From: Armigeres subalbatus
Lineage: Eukaryota; Arthropoda; Insecta; Diptera; Culicidae
Assembly: GCF_024139115.2 (NCBI RefSeq)
Contig: NW_026942982.1
Location: 372,001 to 436,000 of the forward strand
DNA length: 64,000 nt
Direction of reading: 5' to 3'
Below, piece by piece: positions 11,440 to 23,935 of the stretch; position 1 is the first letter of the stretch, and each line of letters begins with the position of its first letter. The position numbers and the translations under genes were made by a program. Under the pieces are notes generated by a model. The model searched no databases and was not told the DNA's origin. It saw nothing but the letters and a program-made list of their open reading frames with translations.

Positions 11440-12604
11440 TGTTTAAAAAAATCGAATCTTTATCGTAGAACGCCTATTGCTATTTTGTTTAACGTCGTTT
11501 GACGAATCAGAGAAACGAAAGCAATGATTCAAAACCGAACGTTGCGTTGTCCATTCATCACTAATGTGACTATGTTGAGCGGATGTACATTCGGTACACA
11601 CCATTTGATTTCGATTTTTCGGCGGATGCGAACAGACTCGCGTCGGAGCGGCTGGAGCACTGGACACCGAGCTGGAGGCGGAACATCAGCTGTCGCTGGA
11701 ACAGCCCTGGACCCTGGGCTGGAGGCGACACATCGGCAGCAGCTGGAGATGCCTGGACCGTGGGCTGGAGGCAACATCGGCGGCAGCTGGAGCTCTGCTG
11801 TACATCGTGAAGGAGCGTACGTTGGAGTGGCAGACGGCACGCTGCGGTTGGCTTTGCGGTGAGGTGTGAGGATCTCCTCGCTGCAACCACGGTTAAGCCT
11901 CTGCTATTATCGACGATGACAGTCTAGTTTTATGCTCCTGTATTTAGCGGCATAGAAATAAGCGACAATGGCGCAGCGGTAGTAGCCATGTCGCGATCGA
12001 GCATCCTCGCTCCGATTAGCAGAGAACGTGTACCGTTACTCGCCATCGAGCTGATACTTTCTCCATCGAACGATAATTCAAGTAAAGGCACTGCTCTCTC
12101 GCGAGTTGTCGTTGATAATCTCTTCCTCCAGTGACATTTCCAGCAGAGGGCGGTGCCGCACTTACTCACTGTCTACTACTGTCACCGGAACTCCTCGGGC
12201 CTACTCTGGGCCCTGGCTGCGAAGAAGACGTTGTCCCAGTCGATGCGTTTCTACATCCGTTGTATAACTCGTGATCTTTAGGATGATAAGCGCTTGCTTA
12301 CCACAGCACATCGATCGCGATCGGCCAATATGGTGCCTCTCTGATGACAGTTCTAGTCTTCTGTACGATCCGTAAGCCCTGGTCTGTTTGGCATCATCCT
12401 TTGGCAGCAGAAAACTCTTTAAAAACTTCGCTGCGGAAGCCAAGGCCAGGATGAGCCATCGAGAACCTTCTTCCGCATCTCGCCCGACTGCTGCTTGCTC
12501 GGCTGGTTAATGCCATCCTCCACCAGGTTGCTTCCATCCTCGGTTTGGTTGTCGGTGCTAAGTAGTCCTCCTTCCTGCTGCTGGTGTTGTTTGTCCCGTC
12601 GTGT
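11440..12604. other. GC-rich unassigned stretch with 45-bp tandem repeat
   Basis: GC content rises sharply compared with the flanks. Units beginning GCTGGA and containing CTGGACC..GGGCTGGAGGC start at 11651, 11695, 11742 and 11786, a 44-47 bp period. Short frames exist on both strands (for example minus 11930-12169 and 12201-12443), but none matches a family I know. The stretch is continuous with 16559 onward once the Jockey insertion is removed. It could be a host exon or a transposon leader; I cannot decide. Confidence 0.4.
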
Positions 12605-12859
12605 CTGAAACTTGCTACATGGTAGTAGAGTAAAATTCTTCTTTATTGTTTCATTTTCTGTTCTACAATTTTTTTACATGTACAGTGCTCTCGGCGCCTC
12701 CAACTTCAATTTTAAATTTTTATGTTACATTGTTATTTAAGTGTTAATATGATATATCATTACGGCCTTTAGGAGGCACTAAGGTGATTTTAAATTTGCC
12801 AACCTAACTACTTAGTTACACTAATATTTACAATAGAAATTTGCCTAGATTGGAACTAG

Positions 12860-15255
12860 CGCCCTAATTGGAGCCTGATCCGAATGCAACGGACCCTAAA
12901 CTTTTCTTTACACTCACCAAAGCGTTCATGTAAGGTTTTTATTCCGCCAGACGTGGACCTCGATGTTCTTGTCCTGGGAGGGTGTTGAGGATCATCCTCA
13001 GGAATTTGTTTTGGACCGTTGAAGTTTGAGGTGGTGGGTTTTGGCGCAGCTCTCCCAGACCGGCATGCCATATTCGATCACAGGAGGATAGTTTGCTTGA
13101 GACAAAGCTTATTTTCAGGGACAATGACGACCGGCGGTTGATCAAAGGTACAGTATTCAACAAGACGTTACATTGCATCTGCCGTTTTGTCAACCTGTTC
13201 CTGAAAATAACTTGCTGTCGAGGGTCAAGCAAGGTAGCCTCATTGGCATTCCACGTCGTGCCATTGAGGATGATTTTACGTCCCAGGCGGAACGTTTAGG
13301 GATTTGGAGTGGGGAAAATGATGACCTGGGTCTTCGCCGCGTTGATACAGATCTTCCAGCTGGTGAGGTACTCTGTCAGGGCATCTAGGCCTCGTTAGTT
13401 TTGCCACTGGCGCTCTGATCACCTCTACCGTTGTAACGATGGATGTTTCTGCGAACAGAGACAGAATGCCGCCTTCTGGAGGTTCTGGCATGTCGGAGGT
13501 GAACAGATTGGCAGGGCCCGAGGATACTGCCCTGGGGAACGCCTGCGACGATGTTGTGCGCATTGAACTCGCTCCGCTGATTGAGACCGGAATGTCCTTG
13601 CGGACAGGTAATTGTTTATGATTTTCACCAGGTAGCTGGGAAGTTGCAGCGTTGTGGTTGCATCACAGCATCATGCCGTAACAATGCCTTCCGACGAATC
13701 GAGTAAGGCCATGGCGGATTTTCGAGATAAACTTGTTCCGTCTGAGGACTTGTAACTCGGTCAGTTGGTGTACAGTTGACGACCGCGTCGAACCAAACTG
13801 TTCCTCGAGCAAGATGTTGAGATTTTCAGCGGACTCAAGTAACCGATGATGAATAGCTTTTTCGAATAGCGTATCCTAAGAGAAGGCTGATGGGTCGATA
13901 ACTTTTGGAGGACGGATCCTTCCAGGCTTCCGGATGGGATGACTTTCGCTGACTTCCAGGACGATGGGAAAGCTAAGCCAGAACTGATTAAAGATCAGCG
14001 AGAGTGCTCAAAGAACGGAGCACTCAGTGTTTTGAGCTCGAGATTCAGGATGCTGTCGAAGCCTGGGGCCTTCGTATTCTTCGACGATTTGATAGGCCGT
14101 CAATTCGTCAGCTGAGATCAACTCCTCCGAAGTCGTTGGGAATCAAATGGATGTATTATGCTGTGGCATGGCGTGATCGACGCGACCTCAGTTGGACTCT
14201 AGAGAGCTGGAATGGAGCCGAGGCTTGGGTTTGGTAGGTCATTTCCAGAACGGCTTAGCAATAATCTGGGAAGTGCGGATCTTATTCGAGAAGTCATTTT
14301 TGAGGTCCACCATTCTGGCCTTGATATTTTGTGATTCGTGCAGCGTGCTTAAGCTCAGGCAGTCCAGTACGCTGAAACTGCCTGCGAGTGACATTCCAAT
14401 GAATCAAATCTTTGAGTGTGTATCGATGTTTAGGAGTTGCTTACCTGCCGAGCCGTCGGTACGTGTTGCTCTCGGCCGCCGTGAGTCGCCTCCTCGATAG
14501 CGCACAGCTGGCGGTCGATACTTTCCGGCGTCTCGGACGCACCTCGTAGTCGACGGTGTTATGACGCACTGCTGGAAACGCTGCCAGTTCCTCGGTGGTA
14601 GTTCCGCCGTAACCTTGGTGCCGATTGACCGAGGCCCAGTTCCGCCACCACCGGATAGTGATCCGAACTCTCCTGGTATACAACCGGCTGCGAGACGTGG
14701 TCACTCAGGTTTGTTACGTAGAGGTCGAGCGTTGCGTGGGCCAGGACCGACTCAGCCAGTGGGGAATCCGGGCTCAGGATCGTGTAGTGGCCTTCCTCAT
14801 GTCGGTGCTCCAGATGGTGCCGTTTCGATTGCCGCGACTTTCCCCAGGCTTGATGTTTGGCATTCAGTCGCCGGCATGATATCTGGCCTGCCTCCGCGTC
14901 AGCTTGACGATGTCCTCGAAGGGCAGCCGATGATCCATCGCCGGCTTTGGCTTGCGTTGGACAGTACGCCGCGATAGACGATTGTCCGACCGAAGTGGTG
15001 ATTTCGACACCGATGGCCTCAATGCACTGAGCTGAGAGCAGACGACGGTTGATGTTGAGCGAAGACGATGGCCACACCACCTCCCCTGGTCGGCCGGTCG
15101 AGTCGCGATGCGGAAGTCCGGATGTTGATGTTCATCTCCGGTTTTAGGTGCTTTCGGTGATGAACGCCACGTCTATTTCCTTCTCCTCAGAAATCCTTCA
15201 GCTCGTGTTTTGCTCTTTGGAGCAAGCGTTCAGTTCCAGTAGGCCACCCTAGCAG
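12860..15255 (-). pseudogene. Jockey ORF2: endonuclease-reverse transcriptase, decayed
   Basis: The endonuclease is readable at 14559-15250, with LLQRAKHELKDF near the start, then NAKHQAWG, HATLDLYVTNLSDHVSQPVV and SSDHYPVVAELG. These are Jockey EN landmarks (AGDLNAKH, TLDLYVTN, SDHYPV). The RT region (12950-14500) is broken into short frames. Its C-terminal block (RIWHAGLGELRQNPPP, then QNKFLRMILNTLPGQ) is the Jockey thumb region. Many frameshifts are present. It would have served target-primed reverse transcription. Confidence 0.8.
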
Positions 15256-16414
15256 CCATTTCAATGATGAACTGCCAGGTTGAAGACCTGGTCGAATCGG
15301 GTTTGCAGCCGCAGTCGAGTGGCGAGCTGCGCGAAGATCGGCATCAGCTGCTCCGGTGTACAGCGGGGCAGATTCTTCCGGTGGAGCGCTTCGTTCTCGA
15401 CTGCCGACGAACCCAGGAGGAGGAAGCGGGGCCATTCGCTGGTGGATGGTGCCGACGATGCTGGAGCTTGGACCGATGCAGCTGCCGCTGCCAGTCGCTT
15501 GTGCGGCTGGCGGTGGGGATGGAATCACACGACGGGAGCAGGGATGGCTGGAAAGTTCACCTCGTTGATTACGGCACAGGTTCTTCTTCGGCATGGTCCT
15601 GGTGAAGCCCTTCCGGATTTCCAGGAACTCGCTCGCTTTGGCAGCCCGCTGGTGGCCGATGTTTTCGCCACAGTTGGCGCGCGGATCTGCCACCTCCATT
15701 TTGTCGCACTCAGGTCGGATGGGGTTCGCCACACTTGTTGCGCGGCTTCGCGGTTCCTGGTGCCGTGCCCGAATGAAGCAGTTGGTCATTGCGTTACATC
15801 GCGGTGCACTGGCCGATATCGCTCCCGGTCAACGACTGTGTATTTATAACGCCACCAGCTTCACGGTCCTTCCAGGTGGTGGAGCCGTGCTCCAGATGGA
15901 ACAGGTAAAGCAGGTCGTGATACTTCCTCGCCTTGTCGTGACGAGCGATCTGTGGACGCTACTGGCTTCGTCCAACTTTCAAGCTCTGCTTGGGCTCTTC
16001 CTCCTTCATGTCGTGAAGTCCTCGCAGCAAAGCCTTGAGCGGCTTCGTGCCGGGATGGTCGAGGTAGTACTCATACTTGGGACCTCGAGGAACTCCCGAC
16101 GGATTGATGATGGTCCCTGTTGGCGGCATCACTTTCACGCCCTCGCTGCAGACCGAAAAGTACCGCCTCGCGATCAGCTGGCGAATTTTGGGCGTAAATC
16201 CGGCGGATCGCCCTTCACAAACACGGGCGGCACTTCCTTCCGCTCCGGTTGCACCTGGCGGCTGCGATTGCTGCTTCTTCCTCTTTTCGGCGGATTGGCG
16301 TCTCAAGCGAACGGCGGCGAACACGTTGCTCTGCAAAAGCTGCTTGGAGGTTACCGCGCCTCCAAGAGCAGTGCGCTGGCACTTTTCCAGCACGAATCGG
16401 CACCAGTCTCCCAT
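15189..16414 (-). pseudogene. Jockey ORF1: gag-like protein, decayed
   Basis: I chose the ATG at 16414 (MGDWCRFVLEKC) because the Jockey leader sequence ends there. Basic, low-complexity sequence follows, then PRGPKYEYYLDHPGTKPLKA and a gag core, then a damaged zinc knuckle around VADPRANCGENIGH near 15680. The frame breaks near 15959 and resumes at 15789. Jockey gag proteins package the RNA. The gag-only unit at 57963-58842 is a relative. Confidence 0.72.
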
Positions 16415-18428
16415 GACGGGTCCGGGAAAATAACGCCAACGCGACAAGCGAAAACGTAAACAGCGAACGAACGAGAAAAACACTTCGAAAAAATGCGTGA
16501 GCAAAAAACACGTCAGCGTGTTGCTGTCTGAACTGGAATCTTCCCTGAAACTTGCTACGGTCTGTGCACGGCTATTTATCCAATAAGTACTGGTCTGATA
16601 GTGATGTACCAACGATGATGAGCGGAAGACGTTCACACGCTCGCAATTGCCGGACATACGATGTGTTGTCAGACATACGTTCATACATTTGCATAGTATT
16701 GGGAAGGCTATGCAATTTATTCGATTAAAACATGTAAAATGTTTTTTTTGTTACATATTTTAAACCTGCAATAAATTAACCTGGCTGCTGTTCTCCTACA
16801 ATCCTTCCCACCTCTACTCTATCATCTATGTCCAATGTATTATGTAATTAATTTCCCGTTCGATTTCATTAATTAAACTTCATTTCAAAACAAACTAATC
16901 CAATACAAATCCAAGCCAATATAAATTAATATCCAAATCCAATCCAAAATCCAGTCTAATCATCCAAGCTAATTTAGAATTCAATTAAAATTAAATCTAA
17001 TCCAATTCCGATCTCGATTCCAACCCATTCAAAACTAAATTCAATTCAATCTTATCCAACCAATCTTAATCCTTTTAAAATATTTCAGTATTTCAAATCT
17101 AAATTAACGGCTCACAGTTTGAACTAACTATTTTAAAACAAATCCAATCAATAAGGTTCAACCTGTTATGAACCAACTATAAATCGATTCAAATGGAAAT
17201 CAGGCTAATTTATTCAAAAAGTAACAATTCCAAATTTAAAGAAATCAGATTGTCAATCTAATACAAACCAGAATCCGACCAAATAATTTAAAATTCGTTC
17301 AAATTCAAGTGGTATTATATTCTTCTAACTAATTACAGATTAAATTGAGTAATCTTCAATGCGATCAATAGACAACTACAGTTACTGTTCATTTCACAAT
17401 ATGGGATGGGATTTTAGGTATATCGCTTGCATTCCTGAAAATCCTGGTAACGATCCACCATATGACTGACCAAGTCAATATGAAGTCAAGACCAAATGAG
17501 TTTAAAATCAAGACCAGGTCGATATAAAATCAAATCCGTCAAAATATAGAAACTAAGTTTAAATTTAAATCTGAATTTTTTAACCGAATTAAAATCAATA
17601 ATGATCTAACACCTATCAAAATCATATGAACATAATCCTTTTCGAGTTCGAACCAAATTCAATACCTAATCCACTACTTAATCAGCTCCAATCCAGATAA
17701 AATCTAATTTGATCCTTATCAACCCAAATTTAAACCAATTTCAATCCAAGTCCGTTCAAAATTCAATCAAATGCATTCCAATCGCAATTCGCAATTTATA
17801 AGCCTGCCTGACTCTGAGAATTCTAGTGAATAACACCAAAACTATCTACCGTTTGTACTGTCTAAATTGAACAGGTCCAATAAAATCTATTCAAACGAGA
17901 ATAAATCTGAAGTCAACATATATTCGACACGGAAGAATTGTATATATCAATCCGACTCAATAGCATTCTAGTATCAATCAAAATATGATTGAAATCAAAT
18001 ACTTCCCGAAATCAAACGAAAGCAAACCTAAATCCAAAACAAATTCAGCCTAAATCTAATCCAAATCCAATTCATTCCTATCTCAATCCAAACCAAATCC
18101 CATCAACACCTTATACAAATTCATTCTCATCCAATCGAATCCAATACAAATCTAATCTAATCCAATTCAAATCCAACCCTCAAATCTGCCAAAAGCAGGC
18201 TTTTCAACTCAAATACGAAATTTAAAAAACGTCTCACCGTTTAAACCGGTAATTTCAAGGGAATATGACTGATCACGTATGATAAACGAATTAAGTCCAA
18301 ATGTTTTAAATCTGAATGCAATTAAAGTCAATGTTGTAGCCAAGTCCAATTAAATATGATTTGTTTTTCATTCGATCACGACAATCCTAATCATTGAATT
18401 TTTCACATTGCACATATAAATCTATATA

Positions 18429-18855
18429 CGACGAGCTCAGTGGGCTAGTGCTACCGCTTCTGCCTTATAAGCAGGAGATCATATGTTCAATTCCGGCTCG
18501 TCCCTCTACTTTGTATTCTATCTTAGTTATTTCTGTGTTCACGTTCTCAAAACGATTCCTACTATTATAACCTTCCCACTAACAATTCCAAAACCTCCTG
18601 TGGCACCTCCCTATGAGAGGTCGTAGAGTTCTTGCAGTCAACCTAACTAACAAAGTCCAACTAACAATCCCCTCTTCCTCAGCGTTCGCAAGGACGTGCC
18701 AAGACAGATCTGGACTATTGAGATCATTGCTCCCATATGAGAGATGATGATTAGTCCCAAATTAATATCTGTTGTAACCGATGAAAGTGGTGCTACTCTC
18801 ATACAATAATCCGACTTTACCACCAATTTGTGCAATTGCTCAATGCTAATGCTAA
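18429..18855 (+). mobile_element. tRNA-derived SINE with GCTAAT-repeat tail
   Basis: It opens with a tRNA-like head (18430-18503) with GACGAGC / GCTCGTC acceptor halves, a TCTGC..GCAGG anticodon stem with TAT in the loop, and a B-box-like GTTCAATTCCGG. It ends in AATGCTAATGCTAAT. It is flanked by a long imperfect duplication (TTGCACATAT..AATCTATATA at 18408-18428 and 18856-18878). A deleted copy lies at 43697-43880 on the minus strand. RNA polymerase III would transcribe such an element. It is non-coding. Confidence 0.82.
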
Positions 18856-19240
18856 TTGCACATATGTGAATCTATATATATATACGAGCTTGTCAGGATA
18901 GCCAGACCAGAATCAGATTGACAATATTACAATAGATCTGAATCCATCAAAATCTCTAATCCAGAGCTAAATTAGAATTTGATATAGATCCGACAAACTA
19001 TATTCAAGCCTAACGATTCCATATCCTCAAATCCGATTAAATGGAAACATAATGCGAATCTAATTCTTTCCGAATTCAACTCCAAATCTATCCAGCAGAT
19101 CCAACTAAGACTTAATTCAGTTTATTCCAATCTAGAATATTACAATTCCGATTTTCAGATCATACATTCAAACCAAATGTATTCAAATCCAATCGAAAAT
19201 AATCCAAACCATTATCGAACAAGTTTAAATCTACTATATT

Positions 19241-19378
19241 CTTCTTCTTCTTCTTCTTATTGGCATTCATCCCAACTGGAGCAGGCCGTCTCGCAGCAAG
19301 TGTTTATTAAGCACTTCCACAATTAACTGCGAGGCTTTCTAAGCCAGGCTACTATTTTTACATTCGTATATCATATTA
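19241..19378 (-). mobile_element. Feilai-like SINE, 3' fragment
   Basis: The 3' tail is the TTCTTCTTC tract at 19241-19259. It is followed by the body motif TATTAAGCACTTCCACAATTAACTGCGAGG, shared with the SINE at 9238-9530 in the same orientation. The tRNA-like head is missing (5' truncation). Confidence 0.68.
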
Positions 19379-20633
19379 AAAAAAGGAATAATTCAAAATA
19401 CAGTTCAAACCTGAATTCAGTTAAAGTCAATGTTGTCTAACCAAGTTCAATCAAATATTGTTTATTTTATATTAGATGAAGCTAAGTTATGGAAAAACCT
19501 GATCACTGATTATTTCCACAATACACATGGGAATCTAAATTCACGAGCTTAGCTCTAAGCTCTTAGAATCCCATTGGATGATTAGAAACGATCCACTGTT
19601 TAGGCTGACCTGTTAAATGCATATCCTATCAAATCTATCGAATCGATTCCAAATTCAATCAAATCCAAATTCAGTCTAAATACAATTTGAAATTCAATAC
19701 AAATCTAATACAATCAATCCTCATCCATTTTTCTTTTGTTTTGCTAATTATCGAATACAGGCATTCATCATTAGACTAGGTGTTACGTGATTTCTTAACA
19801 CTATCATCTTTATTTATATATCCTCATCAAATTCAAATCCAACATATATCAATTCTAATTCCAATGCAATCCAAATTCTAATCCAATCCGATGGCGTAAA
19901 ATTATAGTAAATTTGAAAAAAAAATCGACTTTCAAAACGGATCGATTCCAATGCAATTAAAATCCAGCAAAATCAATCTGCTTAACCGCTATTAAATAAA
20001 GTTTATTTTCCATACGAATAAGAAAATCAAGACAATAATTCCATTATACATAGAAGCAACCCTACAACCAGAGACTGGCGGAGTGAAAACTTATTCTCTT
20101 ATTCTAGTATTTCTAATACCAAGAACCTAAATTCACGAGCATCAAGTTTCCTCGAGCTTGTCAATTTCAGTTTGATTATATTTAGACCGATAGAAACAAT
20201 GCATTCAAATCTAAATCAAATCAGTTCAATAAATCTATTTCGTGGCAAAGTTCAAATGTACCATGTAACGCTAAATTGTGAACAAGCTATGTACAGTAAA
20301 TATGTGATTCAAAATAATCATTTGTTACAAACACATCCAATCCAATTCAACTGTAGTCAATGAAAATCTGATCAGACCTATATCAATGCGGCTCTCGATG
20401 ATCGTCTTGCATTCCTTTATCGTTTTATCCATGTCGGATTAGTCCGACTTTAGTTTTATCCGTAAGTCGGATTAGTCGCCAGAAATCATTTTTTCTAACT
20501 GGATCACTGCCACGAATCGTGTATTTTGTCATTATCCTTGATTTTGAATAATATTAAATGGTAAAAGTGTTGATAAAGTACAATTACTGATCAAATTTTC
20601 TTTATAAGAAAATTATTTTGAGCTTTATGGTTC

Positions 20634-20849
20634 TTCACTTGTCATAAGACGAGTTAATATAATCCATTGATTCATTAATTGTATCTGACAATCATTCAGC
20701 CTCACATAGCGTCTTCAGTTCTCGTACTTGACTCGACAAGTCGACTAGATCGAGTCAAGTACGAGACACTAATTTAACACTGTGAGGTCGAAATGTCTAT
20801 CCAGATACAATTAAATAGTGAAGGATATCTCGTCTTATAGACAAGTGAA
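20634..20849. mobile_element. Complete foldback element
   Basis: The arms 20636-20737 and 20751-20847 are complementary. The left arm runs from CACTTGTCATAAGAC to CTCGTACTTGACTCGAC, and the right runs from CGAGTCAAGTACGAG to GTCTTATAGACAAGTG. The loop is only about 13 bases. Half copies occur at 11037, 36838 and 37534. There is no coding capacity. The transposase source is unknown. Confidence 0.82.
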
Positions 20850-21184
20850 ACTTTGTTGGTCTCTCTTTCTAACAAATCATCACAGCAGGCTCTAGAAATT
20901 TGAAATTTTAGCAAGGTCCATCGAAATTAAATAGCAATCCACTTCTCTGAAGAAATCAAAACGCTGTTTGACAAAAATTTCGTTATTAATGCATATTGAA
21001 ACTACGTTGAAGACACCCATGGTCCATTTCATCGTTTCAATAACTGAGAGGTTTTTACATGTTTGGACAAGGACTCACTGTCGTCTGGTAAATACATACT
21101 CGATAATTTACACATTGAAGACTAGGTAGTCGTTTATTGCTGAAATTTAGGGAAATTATTGAACTCTTTTAGTGGAATGTCTTT

Positions 21185-21295
21185 ACCTGTCATAATACGA
21201 GTTGAATACTATTCCATTTAATTCCACCATGTTGTGATCTTTATAGATTTGTATTTCAACTTCAACTGTAAAGCGTATGCTGTCTTATGACAGGT
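21185..21295. mobile_element. Miniature relative of the foldback family
   Basis: ACCTGTCATAA at 21185-21195 is an exact inverted match to TTATGACAGGT at 21285-21295. The preceding TTTAGTGGAATGTC is also seen before the half copy at 36838. It is about 111 bp. Bases 20850-21184 hold no gene. Confidence 0.6.
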
Positions 21296-21299
21296 ACTA

Positions 21300-21790
21300 A
21301 GATTTAATAATTCCTTGAGGACTCCTTTGAAAATTCTTTCAGAAATTTGTACAAAATATTCCTGGAGAAACTTTTGAAGAACATTCTAAATTAATTTCCG
21401 AAGTTTGAGTCGTGAATTTTGGAATTTCTAAAAAAAACAAAAATCAACTTTAAAAGTATTTTCTAATTGGATATCTAAAAAATCGATATAATTTTCCAGG
21501 AATTCTTGAAGGAATCGATAAAATCCTGAAAATTCTAAACGAACACCTAGAGGAGAAATTTCCAAATTAGTCTAAATTGGTTTTCGATAGATTTCATAAT
21601 TGAAATGCGAATTTTATAAATCATTTTAAATAAATTTCCTGACAAAAACTTCCAAAGAAATTCCTGGAGGTATTCTAAAAATCATTTCTGGGCTAGCTAC
21701 AACATTTCTGGAAGATTTTTTAAGCAGAATCATGTAGGGGTTTTGAAAATTTCGGAAGCAATTTTATTCCATTCCAAAGAAATTCCTAAA
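21300..21790. repeat. Cryptically simple AATTCCTGGAG-type repeat
   Basis: Words such as TTCCTGGAG, AAATTTCC and GAAATTCC recur irregularly on both strands over about 500 bp. No reading frame of note. Confidence 0.45.
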
Positions 21791-23879
21791 CACAAGAAGT
21801 CGGGAATAATGTGGATGGATGTAAAATGGGAATGAAGGATGTTTTAGAATATTCATCCAGAAATGTTGACGTATATGTATTAAAATTTTAGGATTTGTCT
21901 CAATTTGATGAGTCACGTGCCCCAGTTTGACTCCGCTAGTTTTAAAGCCACCATAAAATTCTCTCCTTATGTGCTTGAGAAAGTATATTAAACAACGGTA
22001 AAACTTACATATACCGGATTCTGTTTCTACACGATTTAGTTTTCAATTTTGCACTCATCCTGAATGTTTAATGCATTTATCATGTGTTTTCTTTGATTTA
22101 TTCTGGATTATTTGACATGTTAAGATCTTGTGGTAAAGTCACGATTAAAAATACGAGCGAAAAATTGTGTAAAAACAGAATCCTGTGTACTTGAATTCTT
22201 TGTCAACCTCAGCAAAATTTTCGCCGAAGTTCCATCAACAGATCTCGTGAATCTTTTTCTTTGCGGAAGTTTCGTCAATATTTTTTCGAAATTCGGAATG
22301 ATTGTTTATCGAGATCTCGATATGACTTATCAATGACAGTGTAATCGGAATCTCGTGAAATTGTTACCGAGATTCGTCGAAACTCATTGCGAGATTACGA
22401 CTGTTGAAGTCTTGGCAGTCGTAAAAAGTTGGAATTTTAATCTGTATGGACTGTTTCTTTTTCAGTTGTGGGGCGAGTTGTTCGACAGCGCTTGTCTGTA
22501 GCTCATTTCCTATGACATATGCCATTAATTCATGCATTAGGACGAGTAATTTCAGATCCTCATTTGGACCCTAAAACAAACGATATAGTACAACATGTTC
22601 ACTTTGTCTCTTACTGATTTCCTGATGGATTCACAGAAATCCTGATAATTCCATAATTATTTCAGGTTGACATTAATTCCTGATAATTCCAGGATTTCAG
22701 GTTTTTTCCACAGCCCTTCGTACACTGTGTGTTTTTTAAATTTAGATTAAACCGTAAAGTCACAATCAAGTTAGGAAATAAAATGAACAAATTTGTCATT
22801 TGTAAAATGAATGTATAAAATGTATATAAAAATGTGTATATAAAAACTGTACATCTAATAATTATCCCTTTAATTAAATTATTTCTAATAATTATCTATT
22901 TGATCTAGATTTGATCTTTGGATTTGACCTTCTGGAACTCACAAAGTACTGAGTATCGTATGCTGGCCCATGTTGTGTCAACAAACGTGCCTTCCGATTG
23001 TTGTGCTTTTACAATGGTTTTCGTTAGTTTGAATTGAAAATCACTGTACGTTTGTTTAATTTTAGTTAGTTTACAAGTAAGTGTTTCAAATATTTTCTTC
23101 AGAGTGTTGGATAATGACGTTGGAATCAAACACTATATTTTGTTTTGTAAAATCAATTTTCTCTTATTTCTGGAAAACTTATCCACTGTTAGTGTTTCAG
23201 TCCAGTTAATTGTTGATTATTATTTGCAACTGTGCATCAGTTGTAAATATATAATAATAATTATGCAATATATTTACTAGAGTGGCTCAAAACACTTTTA
23301 AAATTATTTGATGGGCTCCTCTTATTGGGTTCTTTGGTGCCCTGATGATGTGGACAAATTTCAAGCAAATCGTAACGTTTGGTCTAAACTCGTTGGAGTT
23401 TATATGGAAAAATGTATGCAGAACATCCAAAACAGTGGACGGATCAATTTGATCAAGACATGATACTCTTTCAGTTCTTTTAAATTAAATACAGAATGTT
23501 ATGCTGAAACCGCGAGATTAGAGTTAGGCATTTTACTGGAGTGTTGTAGGGTGAATTTATTTTTCTCAAAGGTAAAAGAAACGAAATTTGCTCAACCCCA
23601 CTTCATAGAAATGCCAATAACCGGACAAACTCTAATCTTCTCGCGGTTTTCTGCATCAACATTCTGTATTAGAACAATGGTATCATGTCGTAAATACCGT
23701 CGAAATGCAAATCACTGTTTTGGATGTATACATTTTCAACAGTTTAACACCGTAACTTCAACAATTTCTGAAATTGTCCAGGAAACATCAAATAAGAAAC
23801 GACTATCAAAAATTGAAAAAAGTTTTTCCCATACTTTGAGCCACCCTAACATTTACATTTTAGCAGCAATGCGTAATAG
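21791..23879. other. AT-rich stretch without recognised genes
   Basis: Short frames only. Words like GAAATTCGG, GAGATTCG and TCTCGTGAA recur at 22190-22400. Nothing could be assigned to a family. Confidence 0.4.
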
Positions 23880-23935
23880 NNNNNNNNNNNNNNNNNNNNN
23901 NNNNNNNNNNNNNNNNNNNNNNNNNNNNNNNNNNN
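23880..23935. other. Assembly gap of 56 N
   Basis: A run of undetermined bases. The right edge coincides with the start of a block that recurs inverted at 55718-56046, so a repeat probably caused the gap. The 143-codon frame spanning it (23551-23982) is not credible. Confidence 0.99.

Larger units (their letters stand above)
12619..16544 (-). mobile_element. Jockey-clade LINE, copy 1
   Basis: A 3.9-kb insertion on the minus strand bounded by an exact 14-bp duplication (CTGAAACTTGCTAC at 12605-12618 and 16545-16558). The 5' leader (16415-16544) includes GCGAACGAACGA and a GCTCACGC motif that recurs near 26040 and 57610. Next come gag and then endonuclease-RT. The 3' UTR (12619-12850) has AATAAAG close to its end. 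The 3' UTR block with GCCTCCTAAAGGC recurs in copy 2 at 38930. Both ORFs are badly frameshifted. Confidence 0.88.
16841..20370. repeat. Degenerate AATCCAA-type satellite with higher-order repeats
   Basis: About 3.5 kb are dominated by ATCCAA, ATTCAA and CCAAAT words. C strongly exceeds G on the plus strand, and there are almost no other motifs. A higher-order unit is visible: TGAAT.CA.TTAAAGTCAATGTTGT recurs at about 18310 and 19417, with a weaker match near 19952. The 78-codon frame at 17989-18225 is only translated repeat (NPNQI, KSNP). SINEs interrupt the array at 18429 and 19241. Bases 16559-16840 hold no gene. Confidence 0.75.

Noticed and set aside
15959..16684. 241-codon minus-strand frame as a host gene
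   Set aside because: It spans the target duplication and the leader of Jockey copy 1; only the part after the ATG at 16414 is gag.
17989..18225. 78-codon plus-strand frame
   Set aside because: It is a translation of the AATCCAA satellite and contains only repeated Asn, Pro, Ser and Lys words.
18430..18503. Functional tRNA-Ile gene
   Set aside because: It is followed by a SINE body and hexamer tail inside a target duplication, and the T stem pairs poorly.
16841..20370. CRISPR array or telomeric repeat
   Set aside because: There are no evenly spaced identical repeats with unique spacers, and the word is not TTAGG.
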